Source of the DNA: Tilletiopsis washingtonensis
Taxonomy: Eukaryota; Basidiomycota; Exobasidiomycetes; Entylomatales
DNA: 64,000 nucleotides
Assembly (NCBI RefSeq): GCF_003144115.1
Contig: NW_020312014.1
Coordinates: 474,717 to 538,716 of the forward strand
Reading direction: 5' to 3'
Position 1 is the first letter of the stretch; every line of letters starts with the position of its first letter. Of this stretch, positions 9,712-19,938 are shown piece after piece. The notes under the pieces are model-generated. The model saw only the letters and a list, made by a program, of their open reading frames with translations. It was not told where the DNA came from and searched no databases. The position numbers and the translations under genes are program-made.

Positions 9712-11452
9712 ATGGCCTCTTCCTCCACGCCTGCCTACGACGTCGACGCGCTCGACGCCGCAGTCTCGACGCTGCTGCCCGCCGCCTACTCCTTCGAGCT
9801 GCCCAAGACCATCGCGCAGATCCTCCACTTCCGCCCGCGCGTCGTCGCCCTGCAGCTGCCCGAGGGCCTCGCCGTCTTTGCCTGCACGCTCGGCGACATC
9901 ATCACGCGCTTCACCGGCGCACAGATTGTGATACTGGGAGATGTCACCTATGGTGCTTGCTGTGTCGACGACTTTACGGCGCGCGCGCTGGGCGCCGAGA
10001 TGCTCGTGCATTACGGACACAGCTGTCTTGGTGAGTGCGGCGCGCTTGTGAGAGAGAGAGAGAGAGAAGAGAGGCTGATGGACATTGCCAGTGCCGGTAG
10101 ATCAAACGAGCATACGCACACTCTACGTCTTCGTCGAGATTCGCATCAACGCGCTGCATCTCGCAAAGACGATTCGCGCCAACTTTTCCTCTTCGGCGTC
10201 CGCGTTCAGGCGACGCGTCGTGGGCGGCGTGCAGCGCGAGGAGACGGGACGAGTGGAGATCGGCTTTGAGGAGGGAGAGGAGGGAGAGGGAGGCAAGCGA
10301 ACAAAGATCGCCCTCGTGGGCACCGTGCAGTTCATTGCGGCGCTGCAAGGCCTCAAGGAGGAGCTGGAGCGAGAGTGGAGGGACGCAGAGGAGGAGGAAG
10401 GCAAGGAGGTGTTGCTCCTCGAAGCCGCGCCTGCCTCGAACGACACCTCATCAAGCGCCGCTCCCACGGCCTCTGCCTCGGCCCGCTCCTTCGACCGCGG
10501 TATCTACGCGCCCTTCATCCCGCAGATCCGCCCTCTCTCCCCGGGCGAGATTCTCGGCTGCACGTCTCCCACGCTGCCCAGCGACACCGACGCAGTCCTC
10601 TACGTCGGCGACGGCCGCTTTCATCTCGAGAGCGTCATGATTGCAAACCCCAGGATCGCCGCGTTTAGGTATGATCCGTACGATGCCGTCTTTGTGCGGG
10701 AGTGGTATGACCATGCGAGGATGAGAGAGGGGAGGGAGAGGGCGGTCAGGAGGGCGAGAGTGGGGGCGGAGAAGGGACTGCGAGGCGACAAGACGCACGA
10801 TGGCCACGACGAGGCAACACAGACGAACGGCGCATCGGCAGCCGGCACCTCGAGCGTCGCTCCCGCCTCCTCCTTCTTGTCTCCCTCCGCCTCAGGCTGG
10901 GGTCTGATTCTCGGCACGCTGGGCCGCCAAGGCTCTCTCTCCGTCCTTTCCTCTCTCCTCTCCGCCCTCTCTGCGCACGCTCCTCGCATTCCCGCCGTGC
11001 CCATCTTGCTCTCCGAGCTCTCGCCCGCCAAGCTCGCCCTCTTTGGCCAGCACCTCGACGCCTTTGTGCAGACGAGCTGTCCGCGGCTCAGCTTGGATTG
11101 GGGAGAGGCATTTGAGAAGCCGCTCCTCAGTCCGTACGAGGCCAATGTGGCGCTTGGCGTCACGAGGGGCTGGGGCAAAGGCAGAGGAGTAGGCATGGAG
11201 GATCTCCGCAGCTCGCCTGCTTCCTCTCTCGCCGACTCTCCTTCCGCCGCCTCTCTCGACGCCGACGACCCCAACGAAGCCATCGACTACCCTATGGACT
11301 TCTACGCCGACGACTCGAGGGGCCCATGGACGCCGCGACATGGCCTCGGGCGCAAGAAGCAAAGGGAGGGCAAGACGTCGAATCGCGATTTGCTCAGAAG
11401 GGCGGGCGCCGCGAGGGCGGCGGCGGCGAAAATGGCTGGGACGGCGGTGTAG
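9712..11452 (+). CDS. DPH1: Diphthamide synthesis protein 1 (2-(3-amino-3-carboxypropyl)histidine synthase subunit)
   Basis: Partner of Dph2 in the [4Fe-4S] radical-SAM-like enzyme that starts diphthamide formation on the elongation factor 2 histidine. Two exons, 9712-10030 and 10092-11452, give 559 aa. The sequence shows [55 protein letters not shown] and [15 protein letters not shown]. Later come [23 protein letters not shown] and [20 protein letters not shown]. Cys residues in GACCVDD, in GEILGCTSP and in [10 protein letters not shown] sit where family members bind the cluster. [13 protein letters not shown] followed by HYGHSCL fits Dph1 rather than Dph2. Acidic and Lys/Arg-rich inserts separate the conserved blocks, and the C-terminus is a basic Ala/Arg tail. 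Confidence 0.92.
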
Positions 11453-12216
11453 TTCGCAATGAAATTCAGTCACGAGCAACCCGCCTCGCACCCGTAGGAG
11501 CATGTCTCTTGTAGCTGCCGATGCGCACGTGGTTAGGCAGCCGTACCGTGGCTGCTCGTCGATCTCTAGCGTCATTTGCTGTCCATGGCCTTGCCGTCAA
11601 GATGCAAGACGCGAGACACGAGCCAACAAGCCTAGCTGTGCGCTTAGCCGCACGCCGCTTGTCAAGCCGGGTTAGTGCGCGTGGACAACTGGAGGAGGGA
11701 GAAGACACAAGGTGAGGCAAGACGAGGCGCGCGTGCAGGTGGGAGCACGCTGCGAAGTCGCGACCTGCGCGCCCGGGCCATCCTGCGGCTGCTGCAGCGC
11801 GCCGCGGCCGCAAGGGCATCTGCGGACGCAGCCCGCCGGTGCGCGCCTTCCACTCTACCACCACCGCTCTTCCACGTCACACCCTCGCCCCGTCGCACAC
11901 TCTGCGGCGCACGCCCAGTCACCGTCCGTTCCGAACGCTCGCCGCCCCTCGCGAGTCTCTGGCGTCGTCTCTGCTCGACCCAGCCTGCTCGACGCCCTCG
12001 CACCTTGTGCCGTACGCGGCCGCGACGCCAGCGGGCAGCGCTCCGGGCCGACGACTGCGGAGGCGCTTTGCATCGGCGGCGTTGCTGCAAAGCAGGCCCA
12101 TCTGTGCTGGCACGGCCGACCGGCGCCGCACTGGTGACGCAGCCCGCTAGCTGCTGCCTGCGCCAGCACCGCATCGCGCCGCGCCCCCGCCCGTCCCTGG
12201 CGGGTCGAGCAGCGCG
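11453..12216. other. Gap between DPH1 and HID1
   Basis: About 760 bases holding the DPH1 3' end and the HID1 promoter. Open frames here are Arg/Ser/Pro-rich and show no domain; nothing else is recognised. Confidence 0.4.
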
Positions 12217-15200
12217 ATGTTCGCCTCTCTGCCGTCGGCAGTGCGCTCGTATCTGCGTCTCGATGCGCCGCCAGACGTCTCAGCGCTGCTCGATGCCCGT
12301 GATGTCGCCCGCATCCTCAACGCGTTCGCGTCGCCGGCCGAGGTCTTCTCGCTGCTCACCGTCACGGACGTGCGCCGAGCACTGGTGCGCGCACCTGCAC
12401 GCGTCCACCTCCTCGTGCGCCTGCTCGTGGCGCATCTCGAGAGTCTGCGCGACGATGCCGCTTTCTGTCCTCGCCCGCGCCAAGCTGAGTCCGGACGCCT
12501 GCCCGCTCTCGGCGGTGCGTGGGGCTTGGGTCTGCAGAGCAGCACGTTTCGCCAAGACGCAGCCGGCGGCGGCGCCTCGGTGCGCGATCGCCATCGCGAG
12601 GCGCTGAACTGCATTCGCATCCTCACTCGCATCCTGCCCGTCATCATGGAAGGCGACCACGATGCAACGTGTATTGCGCAGTCCGAAGCCCACGCCGAAC
12701 GGCCAGACCCGGACTCCCCTCCAGCGGCGCTGGCATCGACCGACTTCGAGCGCAGCCTGTTTCTCAGCCGCCTGCCTGCTCCGGCGACTGCCGATCTTGT
12801 GCTGGAGCCACGCGGCACCAGAGAGCCGCTGCCGGTGCCAGAGGCATCGCATTTCGTCATCGACGAGGACGAGACGGAGGACGGCGGCGGGCCGGCGTCG
12901 CCAGGGCACGCTCCATCACTTCCGCTGACCGCATCCGGAGAGGGCTCTGAGCCGCCATTGATAGAGCGTCTTGTGACCCTCGTCGTCGACCTGTTGTTCT
13001 ACTCCGGCTTCACGCTGCCCTGGACGGCCGAGCTGCTCGCGCTGCCCGACTCTGTCCCGGTGCGAGAGTCGCGCGTGCACTACGCGATCTGGGAGCAGGG
13101 CGTCGGCAGCTCCATCGAGCTCAAGGGCACAAGCCGCACGCACGAGGCCAACCGAGCCGAGACTCTGCGCCTGCTGCTTGTCTTGTTCTCCAAGGCCATC
13201 TACGTGCCGGCGACCGAGCAGAGCACGCACAAGGACGCAGCTCTCAGCTTCGCGGCGACCTTGCTCGACCGCAGCGTTGCGCTTCCGCTCCTGTGCTCCT
13301 TGCTCAACACGGGCGTGAAGCACGCAGGAGACAGTCACTGGCTGGCCAGCCTAGCTGGGTTGCCCGGTGGCCTCGTCAAGGATCGGCTCGCCGGCACGCC
13401 GACGCCTGAGGAGACGCGCAGCACGCTTGCGGGCCTGTGTCTGCAGACGCTCGGCGTGCTCTTGGCCTGGGAGCCGACGCCAGAAGATGCCGAGGCGGGC
13501 CGACCAGCGGCGGATCCTCAGCGCCCACCGCTGGCCAGCAACACCTCGTCAGCTTCGCTCCAGTCGAACGCGCGCGGCGAGCAAAACGTCTTCCGCTTCT
13601 ATCTGTCCAAGCTGCACCGCCAAGCGGACTTTGTACTGCTCTCGACTGCGCTCCTCGATGCTGCCGCCGTGCGAGGATCCGGCAGTCTCAACCCGCTGGC
13701 TCATCGCGCCGCCCCGACGCTCATCACCGGCGGCGGTGGGCCAGGCGGCGGCTCGCTCGCCCACGCCCCGGAAGCACTCCTGCTCCTCTGGCGGCTTCTC
13801 ACGCACAACGCGCGCTTCCGCGTCTTCATGCTCGACGACGAGGTCCGCACGCCTCTGTTCCTCTCGTGCTTGCTCTCACACGCGCTCACGCACAAGGACA
13901 GCGTTGCGCAGCAGGGCCTCGTGCGACTGTGCATCTTCATGCTCCAGGACGCGAGTGCCACGTCCTCGTTTGCGCTGCGCATCTGCGCTCGCGGCAGCGC
14001 TGCAAATTGCCGCATCCCGAACGCCTCGCGCCTTGGCGTCGTCTCTGGGACGGCAGGCCAGGCTGGCACCGCCGCGGATGCGCTGATCCAGGCTGCCTAC
14101 GCAGTCATGGCCTCGACGCGTGGCGCACTGTCGGCGCTGTATCCGCCTCTTGTCATTGCGCTGGCGAACACCGCCCCGTCCTGGCGCGGCCTCACCGTCG
14201 CGAGCAGCGCGCGCCTGGCCTCGCTGCTTGGCAGCTTCTCCGCGCCTGCGTTCCTGCTCGCCGACGAAGGCAACCCGCGCCTGCTCTACTTTCTCCTCGA
14301 GGCGCTCAATGCCGTCCTGCACCGCAACGCTCAGGCCAACCCCAACCTGATGTACGCATTGCTGCGCAGTCGCCGAGACGTCGAGCGGCTCTCTCGCTTC
14401 ACGCTGGCGTCGGGCATTGCCGACGTGCGACGGAGCCGGCAGCGCACGGGCAACGCGTCGCAAGCAGCCCAGCCACCTCCGCGGGCGTCGCTGACGGACG
14501 ACACCGCCGCCAGTGCGCAGACGTCGCCTACCATGCTCGACACGTCGCTCGCCGAGGACGAGAAGGCGCAGTCGCCTGTCCAAGGGGAGCAGGAGCGAGT
14601 GTCAAACGGCGCGGGTAATGCCGTTCCGGAGTCGGGCGCACCGGCGGACATCGACTCATCGTCGGAGAAGGTCCGTGGCAAACGCCGGCAGATGTCCGGC
14701 ACCAACGGCCAGTCTGCGCCGGGCGTGCCGACCGCCGATGCGCTCGATGCGGAAGACGCCCTCGTCGCAGGCTTCAGCGACGACGAGCTCCTGGCGGCCG
14801 CAAGCACCATCGGCAGGAACGGGTTCATCGCAACTCCCGCCTGGGTCGCGAGCTGGCAGTCTGGGTGCGTAGCCGTCGCGCGTGAGCTGCGCCCCCGCGC
14901 CACTGACTCGGCCCCTGCCAGACTACCATTGGACACGCTGCAAGTGGTGCTGATGGAGCTCGTGCCACGGGTGGAGGAGCACTGCGCGGCGACGGGCATT
15001 GTCGGCAAGAGCGACGCCGACGAGCGCATTCTCGCCTTTCTGCGCGAGCAGACGCTGCGCGACGTGCTGCCCGCCGCTCCGCCCACGCGTGCGTGGCGCA
15101 ACGGGCGCAGCGACGACCGATGCCTGATGCTGACGCCGCCTCCCTGCCAGACTTGCGCGCGTTCCGGTGGAACGAGCAGGCCCGCGTCTGGCTCCTGTCC

Positions 15201-15584
15201 TACCTTTGGGGCCTCGTCTACGTCAGCGCGCAGCTGCCTCAGTGCGTGACGTGCAAGGGTGCGGTACCCTCGCTCGCCGTGCGCTGACTCGTCTGCTCCG
15301 TGCGCAGTGGCATCTATGCCGGCAGCACTGCCCGCCTCTTCCAGCTGCGCGCGCCAGCGGTGCGCTCGTCGAGCACGGCAGACTTGGCAGTGCCGGGCCT
15401 CGGCGTGCTGTCGGACGCAGTCGCCGGTGTGCTGGGCGTCTTTGGCCGCGCCGGACCGACGTCTCCACCGCCCTCTGCGCCGCCGACGCCGCACCGTGCT
15501 GGCAGCCAGACACCGGGCATGCAGACGCCGACAGGCTTTCAGCTCGAGGAGCGAGCGCGCACAGACCGCCAGACCGCCTCGTGA
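12217..15584 (+). CDS. HID1: HID1 family protein (Golgi-associated, dense-core vesicle and Golgi trafficking)
   Basis: HID1 proteins (fission yeast Ftp105 and related) are large helical-repeat peripheral proteins of the Golgi. Three exons: 12217-15088, 15151-15241, 15308-15584, giving 1,079 aa. Recognisable blocks are REALNCIRILTRILPVIME, ERLVTLVVDLLFYSGFTLPW, NRAETLRLLLVLFSKAIYVP, PEALLLLWRLLTHNARFRVF, LLYFLLEALNAVLHRNAQAN and PNLMYALLRSRRDVERLSRF. A disordered acidic/Ser-rich insert (about residues 730-850) interrupts the conserved part. The last conserved segment, FRWNEQARVWLLSYLWGLVY, is recovered only by splicing out 15089-15150. GIYAGSTARLFQLRAP follows after the next intron. The protein starts MFASL, so the N-myristoylated MG start of animal HID1 is absent. 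Confidence 0.85.
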
Positions 15585-15805
15585 CGGCCAGTAGCACCCC
15601 GCACCCGCACCCCTGCTCCCTGTTCCGCGCCCTGCGGCATTCAAGCGCACCTGCTCTGCTGAGATCCGGGGCGAAGCTGTATTTTATTGCAACGCGAGTG
15701 GCCTGCTGCCCAGCGACAGCCGTCTGACCGCTCCTCGCGATGCTTGTGCGCACGAGGAGAGTGCGCACGCCATAATCATAGGCGGGTGCGAAGCAAGGGC
15801 TCGCT

Positions 15806-17847
15806 TTACAGGCCCTTGGCGGCACGGTCGGGGCGCAGAGCGCGCACCTTCTGGCCGACGCGCCACCTGCAGAGCGCCAAGGGTTCAGCCGCTGCACTGC
15901 ATCAGGCACTCGCGCAACGTACATCTCCTGGGCAGCGACCTCGTCGGTCTCCTTCTCGAAGAGCTCGCGGTAGTTCTTCTGGCTGGCGAACTCGATCGTC
16001 CGCCGGGTCTCGCTGCCGTCCTTGACCTGGAGCGTGAAGCAGGTGAGTGAGCAGCTGCGCGGAGCGCGCGCAACGCGCAAAGAAGCGCAACTCACGCGAG
16101 CGTAGAGCTCCTCAAAGACGGGCTTCAGGGCCGCCTCGAACTTGGGGGCGGCGTCAAGCGCACCGCGGCTGGAGGGTCACGCAGACGGACGGTCAGCGGA
16201 GGCAGGCGCAGCGGGAGGGCAAGGAGCACGCACCGGGCCGTGGTGGAGCAGGCCTTGAACATGTAGTCCATGCCGTGCTCGCCGACGAGCGGGTAGAGAG
16301 ACTGCAGGGCCTCCTCGCACGTCTGATCGCGGCCCGAGCACGTCAGTAGGCGCGGCACTGCGTTCGCGAGGTGCGACGCACCTCGTTGAAGGCCTCCGAG
16401 GGGCTGTGGCCGTTGGCGCGCAGCACGTCGTACTGGGCCTTGAACATGCCCTGGAAGGAGAGAAGAGAGGCTTGTCAGCGGCAGCTCGCTAAGCGAGAAA
16501 CGGCTTACACACCTGGATGCCGCCCATCAGGCAGCCGCGCTCGCCGTAGAGGTCTGTGAGGCGCGGGGTCAGTGCGTCTCGGGGAGACGTTGCAGCGGGC
16601 AAGCGCACCAGAGTAGACCTCTGCGAGCAAATTTGCGTCAGCACGAGAACAGTGCCTGAGGGGCACAGCCGCACTCACCCTTCTCTGCAGTACAGGAACG
16701 CGGCAGCGCGAGAGAGAGTCAGCTAAGAGCGCGTCAAGCGAGCAGCAGGCTGCGCACCGAAGGTGGCTAGGAAGAAAGGAGAGGCGTCAGCTCGTGCCCC
16801 TGAAAGAGTAAACAGGACATGCTCACTCTCGTACGTGTAGCCCGAGCCGACGGCGACGGACATAGCGACGGCCTTCTCGAGGGCCTTGCCGGTCACGTCC
16901 TGGAAGACGGCCACCGAGGAGTTGATGCCGCGGCCCTCCTACAAAGGCAAGCAGCGCAGCAGTCAGCATGGCGGCAGACGGGGCCCGCATCGCACGGCGG
17001 CGTGCGTACGCACCTTGAAGAGGGTGCGCACGGTGCGGCCCGAGCCCTTGGGCGCGCACAGGATGACGTCGCAGTCCTTGGGCGACTCGATGCCGGTCTG
17101 GTCCTTGAACACCGGCGAGAAGCCGTGCGACCAGTCTGCCGGCACGCAATGTCAGACAGGTCCGCGAGAGCAGCAGCCGCCCGCACGTCGCGCTGCGACT
17201 CACAGACAGTCTTGCCCTTGGTCATGTACTGCATGAGCTTCGGGTAGGCCTCCGAGGCGCCGGCGTCGGACATGAGCATCATGAGGTACGTGCCCTTCTG
17301 CGCGGCCTCGTCGATGTCGAAGAGGTTCTTGCCGGCGACCCAGCCGTCGGCCTCGGCCTCCTTCCACGACGCGCCGCCCTTGCGCACGCCGACGATGACG
17401 TTCAGGCCCTGGTCACGCAGGCTGTGCAGCGGGCGCGTCAGCGCATGCCGACAGCGGCGCATGAGGCAAGCCAGACTCACTTGAGGCCCTGGCCGTGGCC
17501 CTGCGAGCCGTAGCCGAGCTGCAGGGGCATGGACGTCAGCAGCAGGCCGCAGCGTGCGCCCGCCGGACGCGCGGCCGGCCACTCACGAGCGCCAGCGTGT
17601 CGTCCTTGAAGTACTCGTGCAGGCGCTCGATCGGCCAGTCGGCACGCTCGTACACCGTCTCGATCTGGCCGTCGCCGGAGAAGTCGATGTGCTTGATGCC
17701 GCGCACCTGCTGGGGCGCGGCGGCCGGCACGGCGGCACGCGCAACGGGGCGCGCGGCGGCGAGCAGCGAGACGCTGCGGGCCGCGGCCGGGGCGGCGAGC
17801 GAGCGGCGCGAGGCGCGGAGGGCGGTGCGGGCGAGCGGGGCGAGCAT
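15806..17847 (-). CDS. ILV5: Mitochondrial ketol-acid reductoisomerase, 14 exons with three microexons
   Basis: Second common step of valine and isoleucine synthesis: NADPH- and Mg-dependent isomeroreduction of acetohydroxy acids. Exons: 17847-17587, 17518-17481, 17421-17204, 17135-17014, 16938-16827, 16766-16758, 16684-16679, 16620-16609, 16553-16513, 16450-16382, 16322-16234, 16168-16096, 16026-15923, 15866-15806, giving 404 aa (yeast Ilv5 is 395). The N-terminus is an Arg/Ala-rich mitochondrial presequence. The Rossmann loop is GYGSQGHGQGLNLRDQGLNV. VILCAPKGSG and WSHGFSPVFKDQTGIESP follow, then SGYTYETTFEKEVYSDLYGE bearing the metal-binding region. The C-terminal half carries GMFKAQYDVLRANGHSPSEA, ACSTTARRGALD and WRVGQKVRALRPD. 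Exons 6, 7 and 8 are 9, 6 and 12 bases long and together restore the invariant TTFEKEVYS. Every junction keeps frame. Confidence 0.96.
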
Positions 17848-18816
17848 GGTGGATGGGAGTGTGTGGTGGTGGTGGGAAAGCGGGGCAGAGGGGCGAGGAA
17901 GACTGCCTGCGCCGGAGGCTTGCGAGATGATCTCTGGGCGCGCGCTCTCTCTGCCGGCGCGCTGGTGCTGCAGCCTTGCATCTCTGCATGGAGTCGCGCC
18001 GCCTCTCGTCGGCCGGTCGGGCGAAAGTCTTTGCCCTCGTCGCGCGTGACTCGCGTCGCACGGCAGCACAGCTGCAGCGGGCGTGCCCGCCACGCCGATG
18101 CCGGGGCTGGCTGCTGCAGCACCAGCGCCGCAGATGATGAAGCTCGCAGATGCGCCTGCAGCTTGATTGCGGCCTTCTGGGCCGCCGTACCGCACCGGCG
18201 GGCAGCAGCGGCGAGGCCGAGAGAGGCACGCCGTCACGTCGGCGAGACTTCCAGCCGCCTGGGCCGCCCGCCGTGCGGCAATCCCCCTCGGTCCCCGACG
18301 AGCACGCTGCGGGCCAGCAAATGGTCGCTCACTGCCGCTGCAAGCCTGGACTCGACTCGCGTGGGCGCTGCAGCGATGCAGTACTCAGCATCGAGAGCGA
18401 CGATGAGCGTCGGTGCTGCTGCGAGGCGCCGCTCTGAGCCGCTGTTGGCAGCGCAGGAGCAGAGAGGCACGGAAAGCGCGAAGACGCGGCGCGGCGCTGC
18501 TGCTGGCTGAGGAGGGGAGGCGCCGCACGTGACGCCGGCCTTCCGTCTTGCTCCGCTCACGCCCGCCGCGCGGCCGCGCCCCGCCTGCCCCTCCTCAAGA
18601 TCCGCAGCTGGCGGGTGTGCGCAGGCTGATGCTTGGTATAGTCTGCAAAATCACGACACGGTACTCGCCAAAGCGACGGCGAGAATATCAAGCGTGCACG
18701 CACGCGGCAAGGGCGCTGGGTCTAGGAGACAGAGAGGCGGGTGAGGCCACGCGGGCGCGGTGCACGTTGCGCACAGCAACCTCGTCTGCGTGCCCTGGGA
18801 GCAAGATCAGCGACGC
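17848..18816. other. Upstream region of ILV5
   Basis: About 970 bases between the ILV5 start and the stop of the next minus-strand gene. It should hold the ILV5 promoter. No TATA box or tRNA-like structure is recognised, and the open frames are Arg/Ala/Ser-rich noise. Confidence 0.4.
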
Positions 18817-19284
18817 CTATGTACGCCCGCCTGTGTCTGTTGCCTCGCCATAGCTCGGCAGAGCTGGCTCGCTCGACGGCGCTGCGGCACGAGCTTGGCT
18901 GTGCGCAGCAGCGTCTGCGTCTGGCACGTTGCCGTGCCGGCGCCGAGAGCGAGCTGCGCGCCGCGAGTGCCGCTTCTCGGCCTTCGCACGCTTGCGCTCG
19001 AGCTTGCTCGTCTTGCGCTCGTGGCGCTGGCGGTCGTGCTGGGTGCGCCGCTCGGTCTTGGCCCGGCGTGCCTCGAGGCGTGCCCTGATGTGGGCGCAGG
19101 GGTCAGCGGCGCCGGCCGACGGCGACGACGCCGCAGCGCCCGCTCACACGTCGCGCTGCGCCCGGGCGGCCTCGGCGCTCTCGACGTCGTTGCAGCAGCT
19201 GCACGACGCAGCGCAGCAGAGCGGGCCCTTGCGCCAGAGCGAAAGGCACAGCAGGCCCGCGAGAATGCGGTTCAGCGCAGGCAT
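18817..19284 (-). CDS. Small basic protein with an N-terminal hydrophobic segment, unknown function
   Basis: Not recognised. Two exons, 19284-19148 and 19084-18817, splice in frame (GT|GTGAGC donor, CATCAG acceptor) to 134 aa. Residues 1-20 (MPALNRILAGLLCLSLWRKG) form a short hydrophobic stretch that could be a signal anchor. A Cys cluster follows (CCAASCSCC), which could be palmitoylated or bind metal. Residues about 35-90 are an almost purely charged helix with repeated Arg-Lys-Glu runs (RARLEARRAKTERRTQHD, KTSKLERKRAKAEKRH). The tail ends PALPSYGEATDTGGRT. A clean two-exon structure, an ordered composition and the polar tail argue for a real gene. It could be a small membrane-attached coiled coil. 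No homologue name is offered. Confidence 0.6.
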
Positions 19285-19938
19285 GGCGCCGGGACTGCGT
19301 CCAGCGATGCCTGAGCGGCGAAGCCCTTGTGGTGCCTTCCTGTGTGCGCCTGCAGGCGGACGGTCCTGGAAGCTGGAGGTGGATGCCAGCGGCAGAGAAA
19401 GACGTGTGCGCAGCTGCGATGGCCGGGTGACTGCCCGCCGCGTCTGATACCAGCCCATGGCGCCGATGCGTGACGTCGACCCCACGCCGCTGCAACTGTG
19501 TGCTGCGGCGGAGGGCATGTCGCCGTCACAGCGCGCTAGCGCTGGTGGTCCAAGCTGGCACCGACTGCTGCCGTGCTGCGGGGCGGAGCGGCTCTATTGA
19601 CGCTCTGGCATCATGCGCCGCTCAACCACGCTTGCTGACGAGCAGCGGGCGCATTCCCGACGGCCCGGCGTCTGTTCCCGTGCTTCTGGCGGCGGCGCTG
19701 CTCCCACGCCTCTCTGGCGCGTGCCCGACGCGTAGAGAGGCGCGCGTTGAGAAGCGCGTGTCGCGCGGTGTTGGCATCGGCGAGGCGCACCGCACGCCGC
19801 ACAGCTCGCCTCCCCTCACCCACCCCGCGCTGCCGTCCTCGCGAGCATTCGCCCTTCTACGCCCTCACTGGCCCAGCTCGTACCTCTTCACTCGAGCTTC
19901 TCGTCTGCACGGCGTCTCGCCCCGTTCCTCCCGACGCC
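19285..19938. promoter_or_regulatory. Shared upstream region of the small protein gene and CTF4
   Basis: A 654-base gap between divergent starts. The last 150 bases before the CTF4 start are C/T-rich, as in many fungal promoters. Nothing more specific is seen. Confidence 0.35.
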
